64,000 bases of DNA from contig JAHQIW010000657.1 of NCBI GenBank assembly GCA_019055375.1, positions 62,001 through 126,000 on the forward strand, in the 5' to 3' direction. Origin of the DNA: Parelaphostrongylus tenuis (Eukaryota > Nematoda > Chromadorea > Rhabditida > Metastrongylidae). The translations under genes and the position numbers were made by a program. Below are positions 53,705 to 64,000 of this stretch, piece after piece (the first letter of the stretch is position 1; the number at the start of each line of letters is the position of its first letter). Below the pieces are notes generated by a model. The model saw only the letters and a list, made by a program, of their open reading frames with translations, made no database searches and had not been told where the DNA came from.

Positions 53705-56330
53705 TTCACAATGTCTTATGTTTGATGAAAGACCTGTTATCCCACTCCATTACTCATTATTCTCAGGAGTGTATCATTCATTAGAGAGCATTGGTATTAC
53801 TCCTGCTTTTCCACAGGCTTACAAAACCATTGCATTACCTTTTCACACTTTGTTTCGTGTGTCAAAACTTTTCTACTTGAAATTGAAAAGTTCGACATAT
53901 GTGCCCGTCATATACGATATGTCTTGTTGTTTTCGAATCCGGGAGGTGGATATATCAGATATTTTGAGTCTACTCCCCACCATCCAGATACACTTGTTAA
54001 ATCGACCTAAGGGTAGAAAATGAAGAATTTTTCATGGGTCCAGCTCAAATCTGAACTTATTGAACGTGGGCACTGCGTATCTTGCCCACTTCCCTTTAGA
54101 CTGTCGTTTATCGGTATGGTGTGTCCTGTGTTGTTTTTTTGAAATTATTTCTTGCTTGTGTGTATCCACATTCCTTTCTTTTCCTATCATTTCGTATTGA
54201 TGTTCAGATGATTCCGTGATTAGACAGCGAGTATCGTTTACCTTTTACGAACGGTCCTCTGAAGAAAAGTTTGCATGAGATAGGTATATACTCTTCAAAG
54301 ACAATAACTGGCGTTTCGGCGACTACGCCTTCCCCAGAGCCGTTTATTATTAACATGTGAAAGTTCACCAATGTGTTGTTACAAACTACGAGTTATCACT
54401 ATTACTAAGTTGATACATGACTATAATATCGTGATTTTATTATATTATTATGTAACATTGATATTATTATTATTAAAATTGCTACTGATGTTATTATTTA
54501 TGATTGAGATTATGACAAAGGGGCGAATGGAATATGTGCTGGGGTCCGCACGAAACTAGTGAAGAGGGAGCGTCCAAGTATCCAAGTAGACATGATTGAT
54601 TTTTGATTTTATCAATATGAATAACTATTATCGATTATCAAACTAATCAATTAACTAGCTATAGTGTCATTCATTATGTGTAACAACACATTGGTCACCT
54701 TTCCCATCAAGTAATTGTACCGATCAGAGAACGGTGAATGCACCGAAACACCATCCTTCGCCTCTGAAGATGACTGTACAGAATCGCGCAAATTTTTTGT
54801 CTAAAGGCAGTTCATTTGTAGCAAGTATTCAATTTTTATGAGGAGTTTAGTAAGAGTTGTATTTTGATTTGTTTACGTCACTTTTTGTGTTTACCTTCGA
54901 TCACCTTCAGTCCAAAAAACAGTACTTGAGAAGATATCAGATGTCTTGGCCTTCTATTCCAATTTAAAACTTGTTTTCAAAACTATCGGTAGAGAGGTAT
55001 TTCAAATAGATTAATGTAGAGGTCTGTCAAAATCGTAAACGGTTGAGTTGATGGCATTTCTCCTTTACCGTGTTTTATGTAACTTGATCGCTTCTACTTC
55101 AAATCAGATTACGTCATAAATAAGGAGTTGCGAACTGACGTATTCAAGAATCAGAATGTAGAGTGAACCATATTATATCATTTTGAATAAATATTGTTTA
55201 TTCCACTCTTGACGTGTTTCTTCGTGGTCAATTAGTGCCAGTGCCACCATTTCAAATCAGTACGGTTGATAACTGTTGCCGCAGCCATTGTCATCAAGTT
55301 AACGGGCACAATAATTAAAAGTGTTGGCGTCCACGTCTTTTCCAAGTTTTGCTATACGTCAGCGTTTTACCACCTTGTCGTGGCTTAAGTACCTTTTTGG
55401 CTAACCATTTTCCATTTATATTCGTTCATCAAGATCACTCAAGCTAAAGCAGTGCTCAGTTTTCCATTCGTAAGCTATGCGAAGACTGTGTGATCAGAAT
55501 GTTGCCAACTGACTATCGGGTGACGCGAGTGGAGCTTTAGCAAGTTTTCTATCTCTTTGTCTTGTGTAAGAGCAACTCGGTAGGTTATGTCCGCACTGTG
55601 GAGTCGCTCACATCACATTCTCTTTCTGAATGTCGTATGAAGAACTGTGACCAACAGTCTAAAGCTCTTCTTGCTGTGCGTCTAACTTCCGAGAGGCGCA
55701 ATCGCTAATGCTCTTGTTCATTTGCCGCCGTTTAGACGCATCTCCTATCCGGTACACGTGTTCTGAACATTTTGACGTGCAAAGCTACATCCGTAACTTT
55801 TGATTGCTAACGCAACTCAAAATTTCGCACAACCTCCCACACTTGCGCTATACGGGAACTTTCAACATCGTACTTTCAGTTATTATTAATTCGCCATTCG
55901 ACAACGCTTACACAGAGGGTGATTGAGCCGAAGAGGCTGACTCGGAGTCAACTTGTCTTAGCTCCCCCCTTACAACCTCGGTGCTTCTCAAAGTACTCAA
56001 GTCGCTGTTCTTTATTGAGGGAGGTACTGGACTATTAGAAATAAATCTGTTCTTCTTAAGTATGGTTTTCTCGATATTCTAATTTACGACCATACTTCTA
56101 CAAACGTTGTCGAAGTCGACCAACATTCGTTCCATTTAACTCGTGTTTAATGTTGACAGACTCTTATTATTATCATAAGCAAAGATGATGGAATTCTCTT
56201 ACTAAAGACCTTACTTCCATGCTATCCAATTCCAACTTTGATCCTTTTCTCTTCTAGGGGACGGTATGAAGAAGCGGTCTTTTCGCTAGACAAGAACTTT
56301 TCACAAGTGTGTTAGTATCCATTCGTAATC
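53705..56330. other. Intergenic, no gene supported
   Basis: Downstream of dlk-1. A GGCGTTTCGGCGACTACGCC motif lies at 54.31 kb. Around 55.5-55.7 kb a short plus-strand frame carries a CPHCGVAH-like pair, perhaps a gag zinc-knuckle relic, but it is broken. No splice-bounded exon. Confidence 0.4.
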
Positions 56331-56339
56331 TTGGATGTT

Positions 56340-57430
56340 GGCTAGAGCCGCCCACGTGGCCGTTTTTCGAAAAGATACTTTTACAACGCTGTAGCATACA
56401 CAATAAAATTATTTTTCACATCCCGCCGCGCCTACATTTTCATCATGCATCTTAATTCGCTGGAAGGAACGAGAAGCATTTGAATGCGTAGAGAAAATCT
56501 TGTAGCATTTGAAGCAATCGTTTTATCTGGAGTTTCTTTCAAGCAGAGAAGAAATTCCCATTGAATAACAAGCTGCGCCCCACATGTCTAGCGAGTCAGG
56601 CCGTAGATCGATTTCCCCAAACTCGCTCGTAGATTAGCCGCTAGACAAGCGCGCCGAATGTGTAAATCTCGAGCTTATTTTCCCTGCTACACTGCAATAA
56701 AAGGGTCTTTTCCAGATAATAAGCACAACGTTGGAATTAATGTAACATACGCTATCAAATGATTCTTAACAGTCTAACGAAAGGGCTCTGTCCACAGAGA
56801 TGTAAAACACAAATATTTTCTTTCTCCTACAGCGCCATCAAAGGAGCTTTTCCAAAAATCAAGCACATTCTTGAGTTTTCCAGACTTGTGCTATCGAAAG
56901 AGTACTAGCAGTTTAAGGAATGAGTTTTGTCCAGCGAAATATAATCGAGATAAGAAAAAAACGCCTGGTCGTTAAACATAATTTTTTCCTGGATGCCACA
57001 GCGCAATAAAAAGGGAATATGATAACACGACAACATGTTTTGAACCTTTTATGAGGTCTGGTACGGCATTTATAATGTACTGAAGCATCTGCTGTCTTGC
57101 CCTGCCCTTGCAGGCTTCTTAATAACACGGTGCCTTTCGGTTTAGCCGATCCCTTGCAAGGAGATATACCACTGCTTACAGAGTCGACGCCGAATTATCA
57201 GAGCACGCACGTCGAGTGACAGAATCTCCCGACATTGCAGTGACCAAAGTCGAGCGCTTACGGCTGACAAAATAAATCATACCTTAGTACATGAATCATA
57301 AGATATAAAAGACTTTTCAAAAACCGGCCACGTACAGCTCTAGCCAAAAATCACATCTTTGAATAATTATTAACATTCTTATGAAAAGCTCTTTTCCAGC
57401 TAAAGAGATCGGTTTTTCATCCAGTGCCGT
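56340..57430 (+). repeat. Dispersed repeat shared with 6.7-7.5 kb
   Basis: Same block order as the 6.7-kb copy (see there), diverged and slightly longer. It includes an inverted ACACGTG-type fragment near 56.99-57.14 kb. Confidence 0.6.
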
Positions 57431-57614
57431 CTGTCAGAAAAGCACCCAATTTTCATGACGTTCTCATCGATGACTGTATGCGATTTAGGTAAGAAGGCAT
57501 CGGCTTATCGAACATCTCTTTTTACACTAGATAACATTTACACACTGTTAAAGAATAACGACATTTCATTTAGAAATTTGTGTATGGCTCCCAAAGGTTA
57601 TTTATGTATGGCCG

Positions 57615-58110
57615 CTTCTACCTTGATGAGTCTGCCTTTTTTTGAGTCGATAAAAGTGAAACACAGTGGTCTCCTGTGCTCTTCATGATATTTCGATGAG
57701 TTTCGTGGTCATATGGATGTGTTCTATAAGAGAACATGGTTCTGTGTGCTATTTCATTGAAAAGGAACTCCACATTCTGAGGAGTGACGTGTGAAAACTG
57801 AGCCACTGTGTTGAAGTGGACTACCAGGAGGTTTTTGAACCGTTTGGGATGTCCTATCCAGACCATATGTTCTTTTGTCCTTTTCCAACGGAATATCCAC
57901 GCTCATGATTTCTTCGGTAAAGGCGTATCGAATAGATCGCAGCGGTAATCACGGATCACTTTTCTATTGTTTTTCTGGTAGTAACCGTTCCACTTGGCGT
58001 CACAGCCCGACCATTTCGTTATTGTGATTGACGGATTTCCATGCGTTTTGCGAATCTTTTCCCTACCCTCTGCAGCTTCATACACTGTAATGTAGTCGTT
58101 TGCTTACATC
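57615..58110 (-). mobile_element. RTE-like LINE reverse transcriptase fossil
   Basis: Minus-strand pieces in shifting frames follow an RTE order: VIRDYRCDLFDTPLP, then SIRYAFTEEIMSVD, LDRTSQTVQKPPGSPL, VFTRHSSECGVPFQ and TMFSYRTHPYDHETHRNI. They line up with the VIxDFYSDLF, PDxIKPEHLKN, LFTRYLSECKVP and TVLLYKKGDPHDIGNYRPI style of RTE polymerases. At least two frameshifts; inactive. Confidence 0.65.
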
Positions 58111-58114
58111 ATAA

Positions 58115-59570
58115 AACTTTTGAGGAGTAAGAATCTCGTCTTCTTCTATCCTTTTTCTTTATGTATTCTCGTATATATTATTAACACGAGATGCTCTGCA
58201 AAATGTTATGCAAAAGGTCGCTTAAGGATTAATGTGCTTGAAAAAGTCGACTCCATCATGAGAGTGGGAGTTACCTATATCCCTACTATCATCCTCTTGC
58301 TAGTTTTTTGAAAGGATGTACTAGAACCACCTTAGCGGCACATTAAGAACCTGTCATGATAGCATAGTTTTGTACCTTGGACTCTGAAGACAGTGAATGT
58401 TGAAATTTGGAGCGATCTAACTATTAAGCATCTTGTTTGAACCAGAGCCTCATTGATATCAGAAAATAATTTGATGGATTTGGAGAGCTCCGTTCATACG
58501 AAACCAATTTCTGACTCCATTTCCCATAATCGACTTCTGTGATTTTCATTCAATTCATTCCTGTCATTCTCAAATGTGACAACTTCCCACGAACTGATTA
58601 CTTCAATCGTTGGACTTGTTAAGAATTAGAAAATTACACAGATTTTCTTGCAGACTTACATAAAAGATCCTGCTCTGTACCCAGAGTAGATAGGATTTTC
58701 GTCAGTGCTACCGTCGTACAAAAATTCCTTTAAAGTTATAATTTTTCCAAAAAAAAAATCGGAGACGAGCTTTGTACTTGGCAAGATTTGACGATGAAGG
58801 CGCTAACCGCAACAGCACCACTTTGTCTTGCTAAGATAAGATCCTCCTTCTTCAATTAGTTGTGTCCGAAATGAGCCTATCGAGAAAACGGAAATACTCC
58901 ATCATGTGGGTCCCACAGAATTATAGTTTAACCTTGATTCAAGAAAAAAGTGGTATGACCTCGGAAAGTTTGTATGAAGTGTAAGCCTTTATGACTTTAT
59001 TTCAATCAATTAATTTGCCTTAATTTAAGATACGATTCAAAATAGAAAGCAATCAGAAATATCACATCGTACGAATAATAAATCCGTATTGTTGCGAATA
59101 TGTCAAATACGAATCTATCAGAAATACTCCACTTACTGCAATTCAAGCACAACGATTTCACAGATATAAGAGCATGGCGTAGTTAGAAACGATGCTAATA
59201 ATTGCCCACTTTCCTAATCTAACATTTAGTATTCCTCTAAAGTGTGTGCTCAATTTTAAGTGACCTTACATAATTTCTCATTAAACAATCAAAAGTAACT
59301 CCTTAAGTAACTAACACAAACATCGGTATTCGAAAAGAAACAAAGTAAAACGCAGAAACTGCATTTGTGATGTACTAATGCGACAAAAAAGGCATTTTGA
59401 AAACAGGTTTATTTTTAGCGAAAATGGGAACGTGCACAGCTGACCGAGCAACTTAACATTTCTCTCAAAAATCTTACATAAAAATAACAAAAATTTATAA
59501 TCTCTAAAACACGTATAACTATTACTCTGCTGAAAATCTGGCAGAAAGCGAAAGAAATCACAGATAGAAG
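58115..59570. other. No supported gene
   Basis: AT-rich region between the LINE fossil and the 3' end of the minus-strand gene. The 101-codon minus ORF 59616-59311 is hydrophobic, Phe/Cys-rich, and overlaps the true terminal exon out of frame. Confidence 0.45.
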
Positions 59571-59579
59571 AAGCGCATA

Positions 59580-62500
59580 TCAAGTAGATGACGCCGCATT
59601 CGACGATGGCACACAATTAGGGAACGTTTTACAGTTCTCGTTACAAGCAACTATGCTGCAGCAGAAGATAACTCAAAATGGTTTTGGCTTACAGGCAACG
59701 AAACGGAAAAGCGATAGTTGAAAGCGGATATCTGAACATCAGTTTGAGTGAATTCTATCGCTAGACGAACTACGAAGCAAGCTGAGAAAGAGTTGCAAGT
59801 TGAATCGGTGACGGCAGTGTTCGCAAAGCAGCACATGAAGAATGAGATGGTGATATGACTACTGGAGGATCTTCTCCCGCAACAAAATAATGTGTCACTC
59901 CATTATCTCCTTCGATAGTCGAGATGCTAAAACAATCACGTTGCAAAAAAACGCAGGATTTCGATCAACAGAACGGAAAAACGCTGGTAAACAAGAGGAA
60001 GGCAGATGTGGAAAAAAGGTAAGCCGAGGCCTTCAGAGTCCAGAAAAGAATTGAATAGAAACAATGGAAAATAATTCTTGACTTATTCTGAACATTGTAA
60101 CAAATAACAGAATTAACCCACCTAGTCATCGTACTCATTCCTTCTTTTGTTACACCAAGTACTGGAGCATGACGTGGAACTGCGTTTTGTTCAGTGAGAC
60201 GCAGCGCTTCGCGCGAGCCACATCGCGATGGTGTCGCTATGGCCGGCATCGTGCTGCTTTTAGCCGTTGTAGGAGGCAATACAGCAGTCGGGATAAACTT
60301 CAGACGATGCGGATTCTCGCAATTGAATGAGGCCATTTGCTCTTTTTGTTGCTCAAAGCATTCGTGGCACAGAAAATTGTTTGTTTGTGAGGCAGGCTGA
60401 AAAAAACTTAAGCACTGAATATCTTGACTAGGAAGTACTGCACAGTTGGCGTCACACGAAATTTTGACTAGTTCCCCAAAATTTCCTGTCTTCCTAATGG
60501 AACGGCACGATATTTAATATTTTGTGACCGTAATGTTTACTAAGTAAAAGCTAATTTTTTGAGACCAAAGCGAGAAACTGAGAAGTATTAGGCTTACGTA
60601 AAAGAAAGCCATATCACTCAAAAAGCATGTATGCCTCTTCTAAAACAACAGCTTCATCTTCAACTCGCTCCCATATTCACAGCGCTATTGGAACACCGAT
60701 AAAACGTTGAAATACGAGCAAAACTAAGGATGTTAGCTAGAATTAGAACTCGCATTATCCTCTCCCGATGCCCACGTGTTATTTCACTATTTCATTTGAG
60801 TCTTTGCTAAGCCTTTCTCTCCGCTACGATTTAAGTGTGAGAACAGTTAGCAAGTTTCAAGACAAGTGAGCCACCAGCCCCACTGATAACACATTCGTGG
60901 ACGACACCATTCCACCTGGATGAAATTATAAGGCCTGCATAGCCTCTTTGATAGACAAACATGAATCTCGACAACACAAAACAAAACAGAAATGAATATT
61001 TGTAAGGGAATTACAGATTTCATCACTGCACAATGGATAAGCTTGGCCCTGTTGACAAGGACCTAAAGTCCATGAATTTTCATTCAGAATAACTCTTACT
61101 ACGAGCTCTATCCAGTCCATTGATCCGTAATCACGATGTTTCTTTTTCACCGCGCACATCCCAGTACTTCTAGAATTCAAGTCCTTTTTCGTCTTCTTTT
61201 TAAACATCTCAGAATAAGAGTGTGTGCGTCTCTTTGTAATCTCGAGAGTGACCTAGCTGTGGGGTTCCATAGAGCCTCCGTTGTTGACTGCCGGGGAGTT
61301 TTGGCGGAAGGGTGAACTGGAGTCCAGCCCCACGGCGCCGCGACTAGCACCACATCCACTCGTCCAGGACGCCTTCTACATATGAGGATTTATGGGTCAT
61401 ATATCATTCATCTGAGCGTGAATGTGTTGATAATAGGTTCCTAGGCGCACTTTCTACAGAGAGAATCAGGATTACAAAACTAACCTTGCCACAATACTGG
61501 TTTATGCACGTGATCATCAGTGACGACGCACTGAATGATCGGCTTATGCGTTTTCGTCCATCTGATGGCTGAAACACATCAATGTAGTTGAGTATGTAGT
61601 CACTGTAGAGTAAGTTAAGTGCAGCGCGCCGTGATTCAGCACACTTCGTTCCGTTTCTGAGATACCTGCTTCGCAGTTAGAAATCTCTCTCTAGCGCATC
61701 TCATGTACTCCTGAACCATTTCCTCCATGTACTCGTGTGATGAAGAAACCAAACGTGACGCTATCACACAATTTGTTCGGGACAAATCCATTGCACACAT
61801 CTAAATCACAAAGGATCAGTACTGGAAATACTTGGCAAAAATAGTCTTAAGAAGCTCACTCTGGCATCTACTCCACTCTCTTTGTTTTTTCCGTTAGACA
61901 GACGGAATGTGCGTAGAAATTGCTGAGTGATTTCGTTGAAAATGCGTTTTTTCTCCTGCGAGCAACCGGCAACACCTGATGGATTAGACTTTACTATTGC
62001 TAACACTTTGGAAAAAATTGCAATATGTCTGCAAAATGATGTTGTTGAACAACAATCATGACAGAACAACAAACGTAGAAATCAAAGAAGCACCAAAGTG
62101 TATAAACAGTGCACTGAATAATAACTGCTTTACATTCGATATATACTGAGAAAATTTCGATTTCGAAAATTCTCCTCAATTATATACCATGTTTTCATTC
62201 GAATATAGTGTTGTATCTCTTGTCAGAGCTGTTCATTAATAGGGGGAAAACTAGTACCTAAAGTACTTCAAAGGTAAAAATCACGAGGGAGATATATAGA
62301 CCAGTGAACAAATCTCAAAAGCTCAATCCATGCAACCTTAACAGAATCAATACAAATGCCATCTTCAGATACTGATTCAAATGTTAGAAGTACCCACTAA
62401 TTGGAGACATTCTACTGAGTACCTATAGTGACGCATACTATTTTCTACGTAGTCTCAAAGTAGTTATAGCACTTTCAGTGCTATAAAAACTGTGGCACTG

Positions 62501-64000
62501 ACGTATTGACACACTTGCTGATCGAAGATTATCTTCAAAAATAGTGAAATGTGGTTTCCGTGAGTCTAATCCTTCCACGATCAATCGTTGTAACTCATGA
62601 AAAGCGTTGTGCGTAGTTTCCTGGCAGCACAAATCCTTCAGCTCGGTGTCCTTAGCCCACAATCAACTCTGCTTCTGTGCTATTTTGAGAACATGACAAT
62701 GTCGATGATTCAGCAAGAGTTCAGTGGATAATCAACGTAAAACCTACGATTCGCCGCTCGTAACGTCTTCAGTTTTGTAGCTATATTCTTTAACTTCAGA
62801 CGTTCGACTTGTGTTCTTTTTTGTACCAAATACTAAAAATGAGCACCCAAACCGCAAAGCGAGTCACCGGATACACTGTTCACTTCCGAGCTCGATACAC
62901 AGAGTTTGGATTTAATCTTACTTTAGTGGGAAAACCCACCAGTTCACAGTTGATGGCTCATTCATTCTAAAACAGTCACTCAGCACTAAATAAATCTCAA
63001 AAGATTGGTTGGCATCTACTACCAACATTGAGAAACAAGCACTCCTAACTCTCATAAGCTTCGAAAAATGAACAATGAAATGACTTCTCACTACTAACTC
63101 AGCACAAAACATCTTCGGACATCACAGGAGAATATAAGGAATATGTAGGGCGAATTATGCCACAAACTTTTCCTGTAATTATTTGGAAGATTCTTTTTTC
63201 TAAACAATTTTCTGCATTTGGCGAGTACAGAGGATAGAGGTGTCATTAAATATTACACGAAACGTCACTGGTTCATCACCGCACTGGCCAACGAAGCTTT
63301 CGATCAGTGGTCGCCATATTGGTACACTAAACATCTCAATAGAAAGTTCCTAGAACCCACAAAATGTGGCACAAACTAAGAAACGCCCTATCACAGCTAT
63401 TCCAAGATTTCTGAGAAGATTAATGAATGAACATTCAACGACATTCATAAAGACCAGAAACCTTTGACAAGCAACAGATTGACACAACAATTAAGGATCA
63501 GTTGAGATGATTGACGTGAAAGGAAAGAATTTAATGAGAGAAGCCGGCTATACGCAACATGATGAGAGCAGTGTGAGTTGAAAATAGCATGCAATTTCAA
63601 GGCGTTTTGGTCGCACATCTAAGAGAAAGCAATGGTGGATGGTACGGATGAGCTCATGCAGCGTTGCATTTCCTCAAAATGTCCTCAGATCTCAGCAATC
63701 AAATTGCTACTTTGAGAAATATTAAGGACAGAAATTACCAAACAGATGACGAGTATCTCAGAAAAGCCACGTTTGAATTTGGAAAATCTCAAGCTTTAAT
63801 TGAACCAACCACTACTAGCGAGTGTCATACTCTTCTCCAAGCCAGTTGTCACTTGTGGTGAACGAATCGGCCTTGTTCTCTTCACACTGCCACGCCTTAC
63901 GTCCATTTTCACCAGGTCCATATATTCGCTCAACAATACCAACTTGTCGCCATCGGTCATCGTTAGTCGAGCGGCCATTGATGCGTCCTCTTCGTCGCTC
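59580..64000 (-). CDS. Multi-exon gene with Cys/His-rich exons, partial
   Basis: Minus-strand exons: 64000-63901 (DEEDASMAARLTMTDGDK, donor gtaagg; runs off the edge), 63058-62922, 62832-62748 (coiled-coil-like VERLKLKNIATKLKTL), 62650-62449 (ELQRLIVEGLDSRKP), 62028-61860 (HIAIFSKVLAIVKSNPSG), 61800-61666 (SSSHEYMEEMVQEYMRCA), 61568-61485 (SLMITCINQYCGK), 61048 down to about 60990 (GQAYPLCSDEICNSL), 60396-60122 (NFLCHECFEQQKEQMASF, NCENPH), 59926-59774, 59731-59693, 59655-59580 (NENCKTFPNCVP, TGA). The chain 60396 to 59580 and the chain 62028 to 61485 are phase-consistent. Paired Cys and His spread over 61.5-60.3 kb suggest a zinc-binding module. Not recognised; probably a large scaffold or regulatory protein. 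Confidence 0.6.
60122..60396 (-). CDS. Zinc-finger-like exon of the right-edge gene
   Basis: TTTTTTCAG acceptor, phase 0 entry, ACTAG|gtgggt exit in phase 2, which joins C|ATC at 59926. Begins PASQTNNFLCHECFEQQ, with NCENPHRLKF soon after (C-x2-C ... C-x3-H pattern), then a Thr/Pro/Ser-rich stretch. The plus-strand ORF at 60194 is its shadow. Confidence 0.65.
61130..61375 (-). repeat. Second SINE-like family, copy at 61.2 kb
   Basis: Minus strand: GACGAGTGGATGTGGTGCTA, GGGGCTGGACTCCAG, CCCGGCAGTCAACAACGGAG, and end TAGAAGTACTGGGATGTGCG. It sits in an intron of the right-edge gene. Confidence 0.7.
63060..63900. other. Intron of the right-edge gene
   Basis: No repeat recognised. The plus ORF at 63664 has plausible composition (RNIKDRNYQTDDEYLRK), but its context shows only weak splice signals and it lies antisense to the intron. 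Confidence 0.35.

Noticed and set aside
59311..59616. 101-codon Phe/Cys-rich minus-strand ORF
   Set aside because: Overlaps the true terminal exon out of frame; no splice signals.
1..64000. CRISPR arrays, bacterial operons, rRNA genes
   Set aside because: No regularly spaced identical repeats, no ribosome-binding-site-spaced ORFs and no rRNA-like sequence; the window is a spliced eukaryotic genome.

Overview
The window looks like nuclear DNA of a parasitic nematode, most likely a hookworm-like strongylid. It is AT-rich, with short exons separated by GT...AG introns that often end in TTTCAG. It is crowded with tRNA-derived SINEs, small foldback elements and worn LINE and mariner remnants. The best-resolved gene is a clear orthologue of the C. 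elegans axon-injury kinase DLK-1 (MAP3K12/13 family). No operon-like layout, CRISPR array, rRNA or credible functional tRNA was seen. No search could be run, so identities rest on motifs and on splice-phase bookkeeping.

Layout. (1) About 2.5-14.7 kb, + strand: a multi-exon gene I do not recognise, with at least 11 phase-checked exons and two or three alternative 3' ends. (2) 14.75-26.1 kb: mostly repeats and isolated ORF fragments. (3) 26.3-53.7 kb, + strand: dlk-1, about 27 kb. Its exons give an N-terminal region, a full kinase domain, the leucine-zipper segment and the C-terminal hexapeptide SDGLSD, known in C. elegans to be needed for activation. A stop-containing exon at 45.3 kb is phase-compatible with the same upstream exon as the long form, which suggests a short isoform like the inhibitory DLK-1S. 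(4) At least one antisense multi-exon gene (38.5-39.8 kb, - strand, C-terminal membrane segment) lies inside a dlk-1 kinase-domain intron, and a second antisense transmembrane exon lies at 31.9-32.2 kb. (5) 53.7-59.5 kb: repeats, including an RTE-like reverse transcriptase fossil. (6) 59.6-64.0 kb, - strand: the 3' part of an unrecognised multi-exon gene with Cys/His-rich, zinc-finger-like exons; it continues past the right edge.

Repeats: a tRNA-headed SINE (about 300 bp, at least 7 copies), a second SINE-like element with an A-box-like head (5 copies), palindromes whose arms are tRNA-like cloverleaves (6.3 and 42.4 kb, a single arm at 53.1 kb), two related families sharing an ACACGTGTTTCG core, short pieces sharing a GACGTTTCGGCG core, a mariner fossil at 27.8 kb and LINE fossils at 29.3 and 57.6 kb. 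Many short ORFs are antisense or wrong-frame shadows of these.
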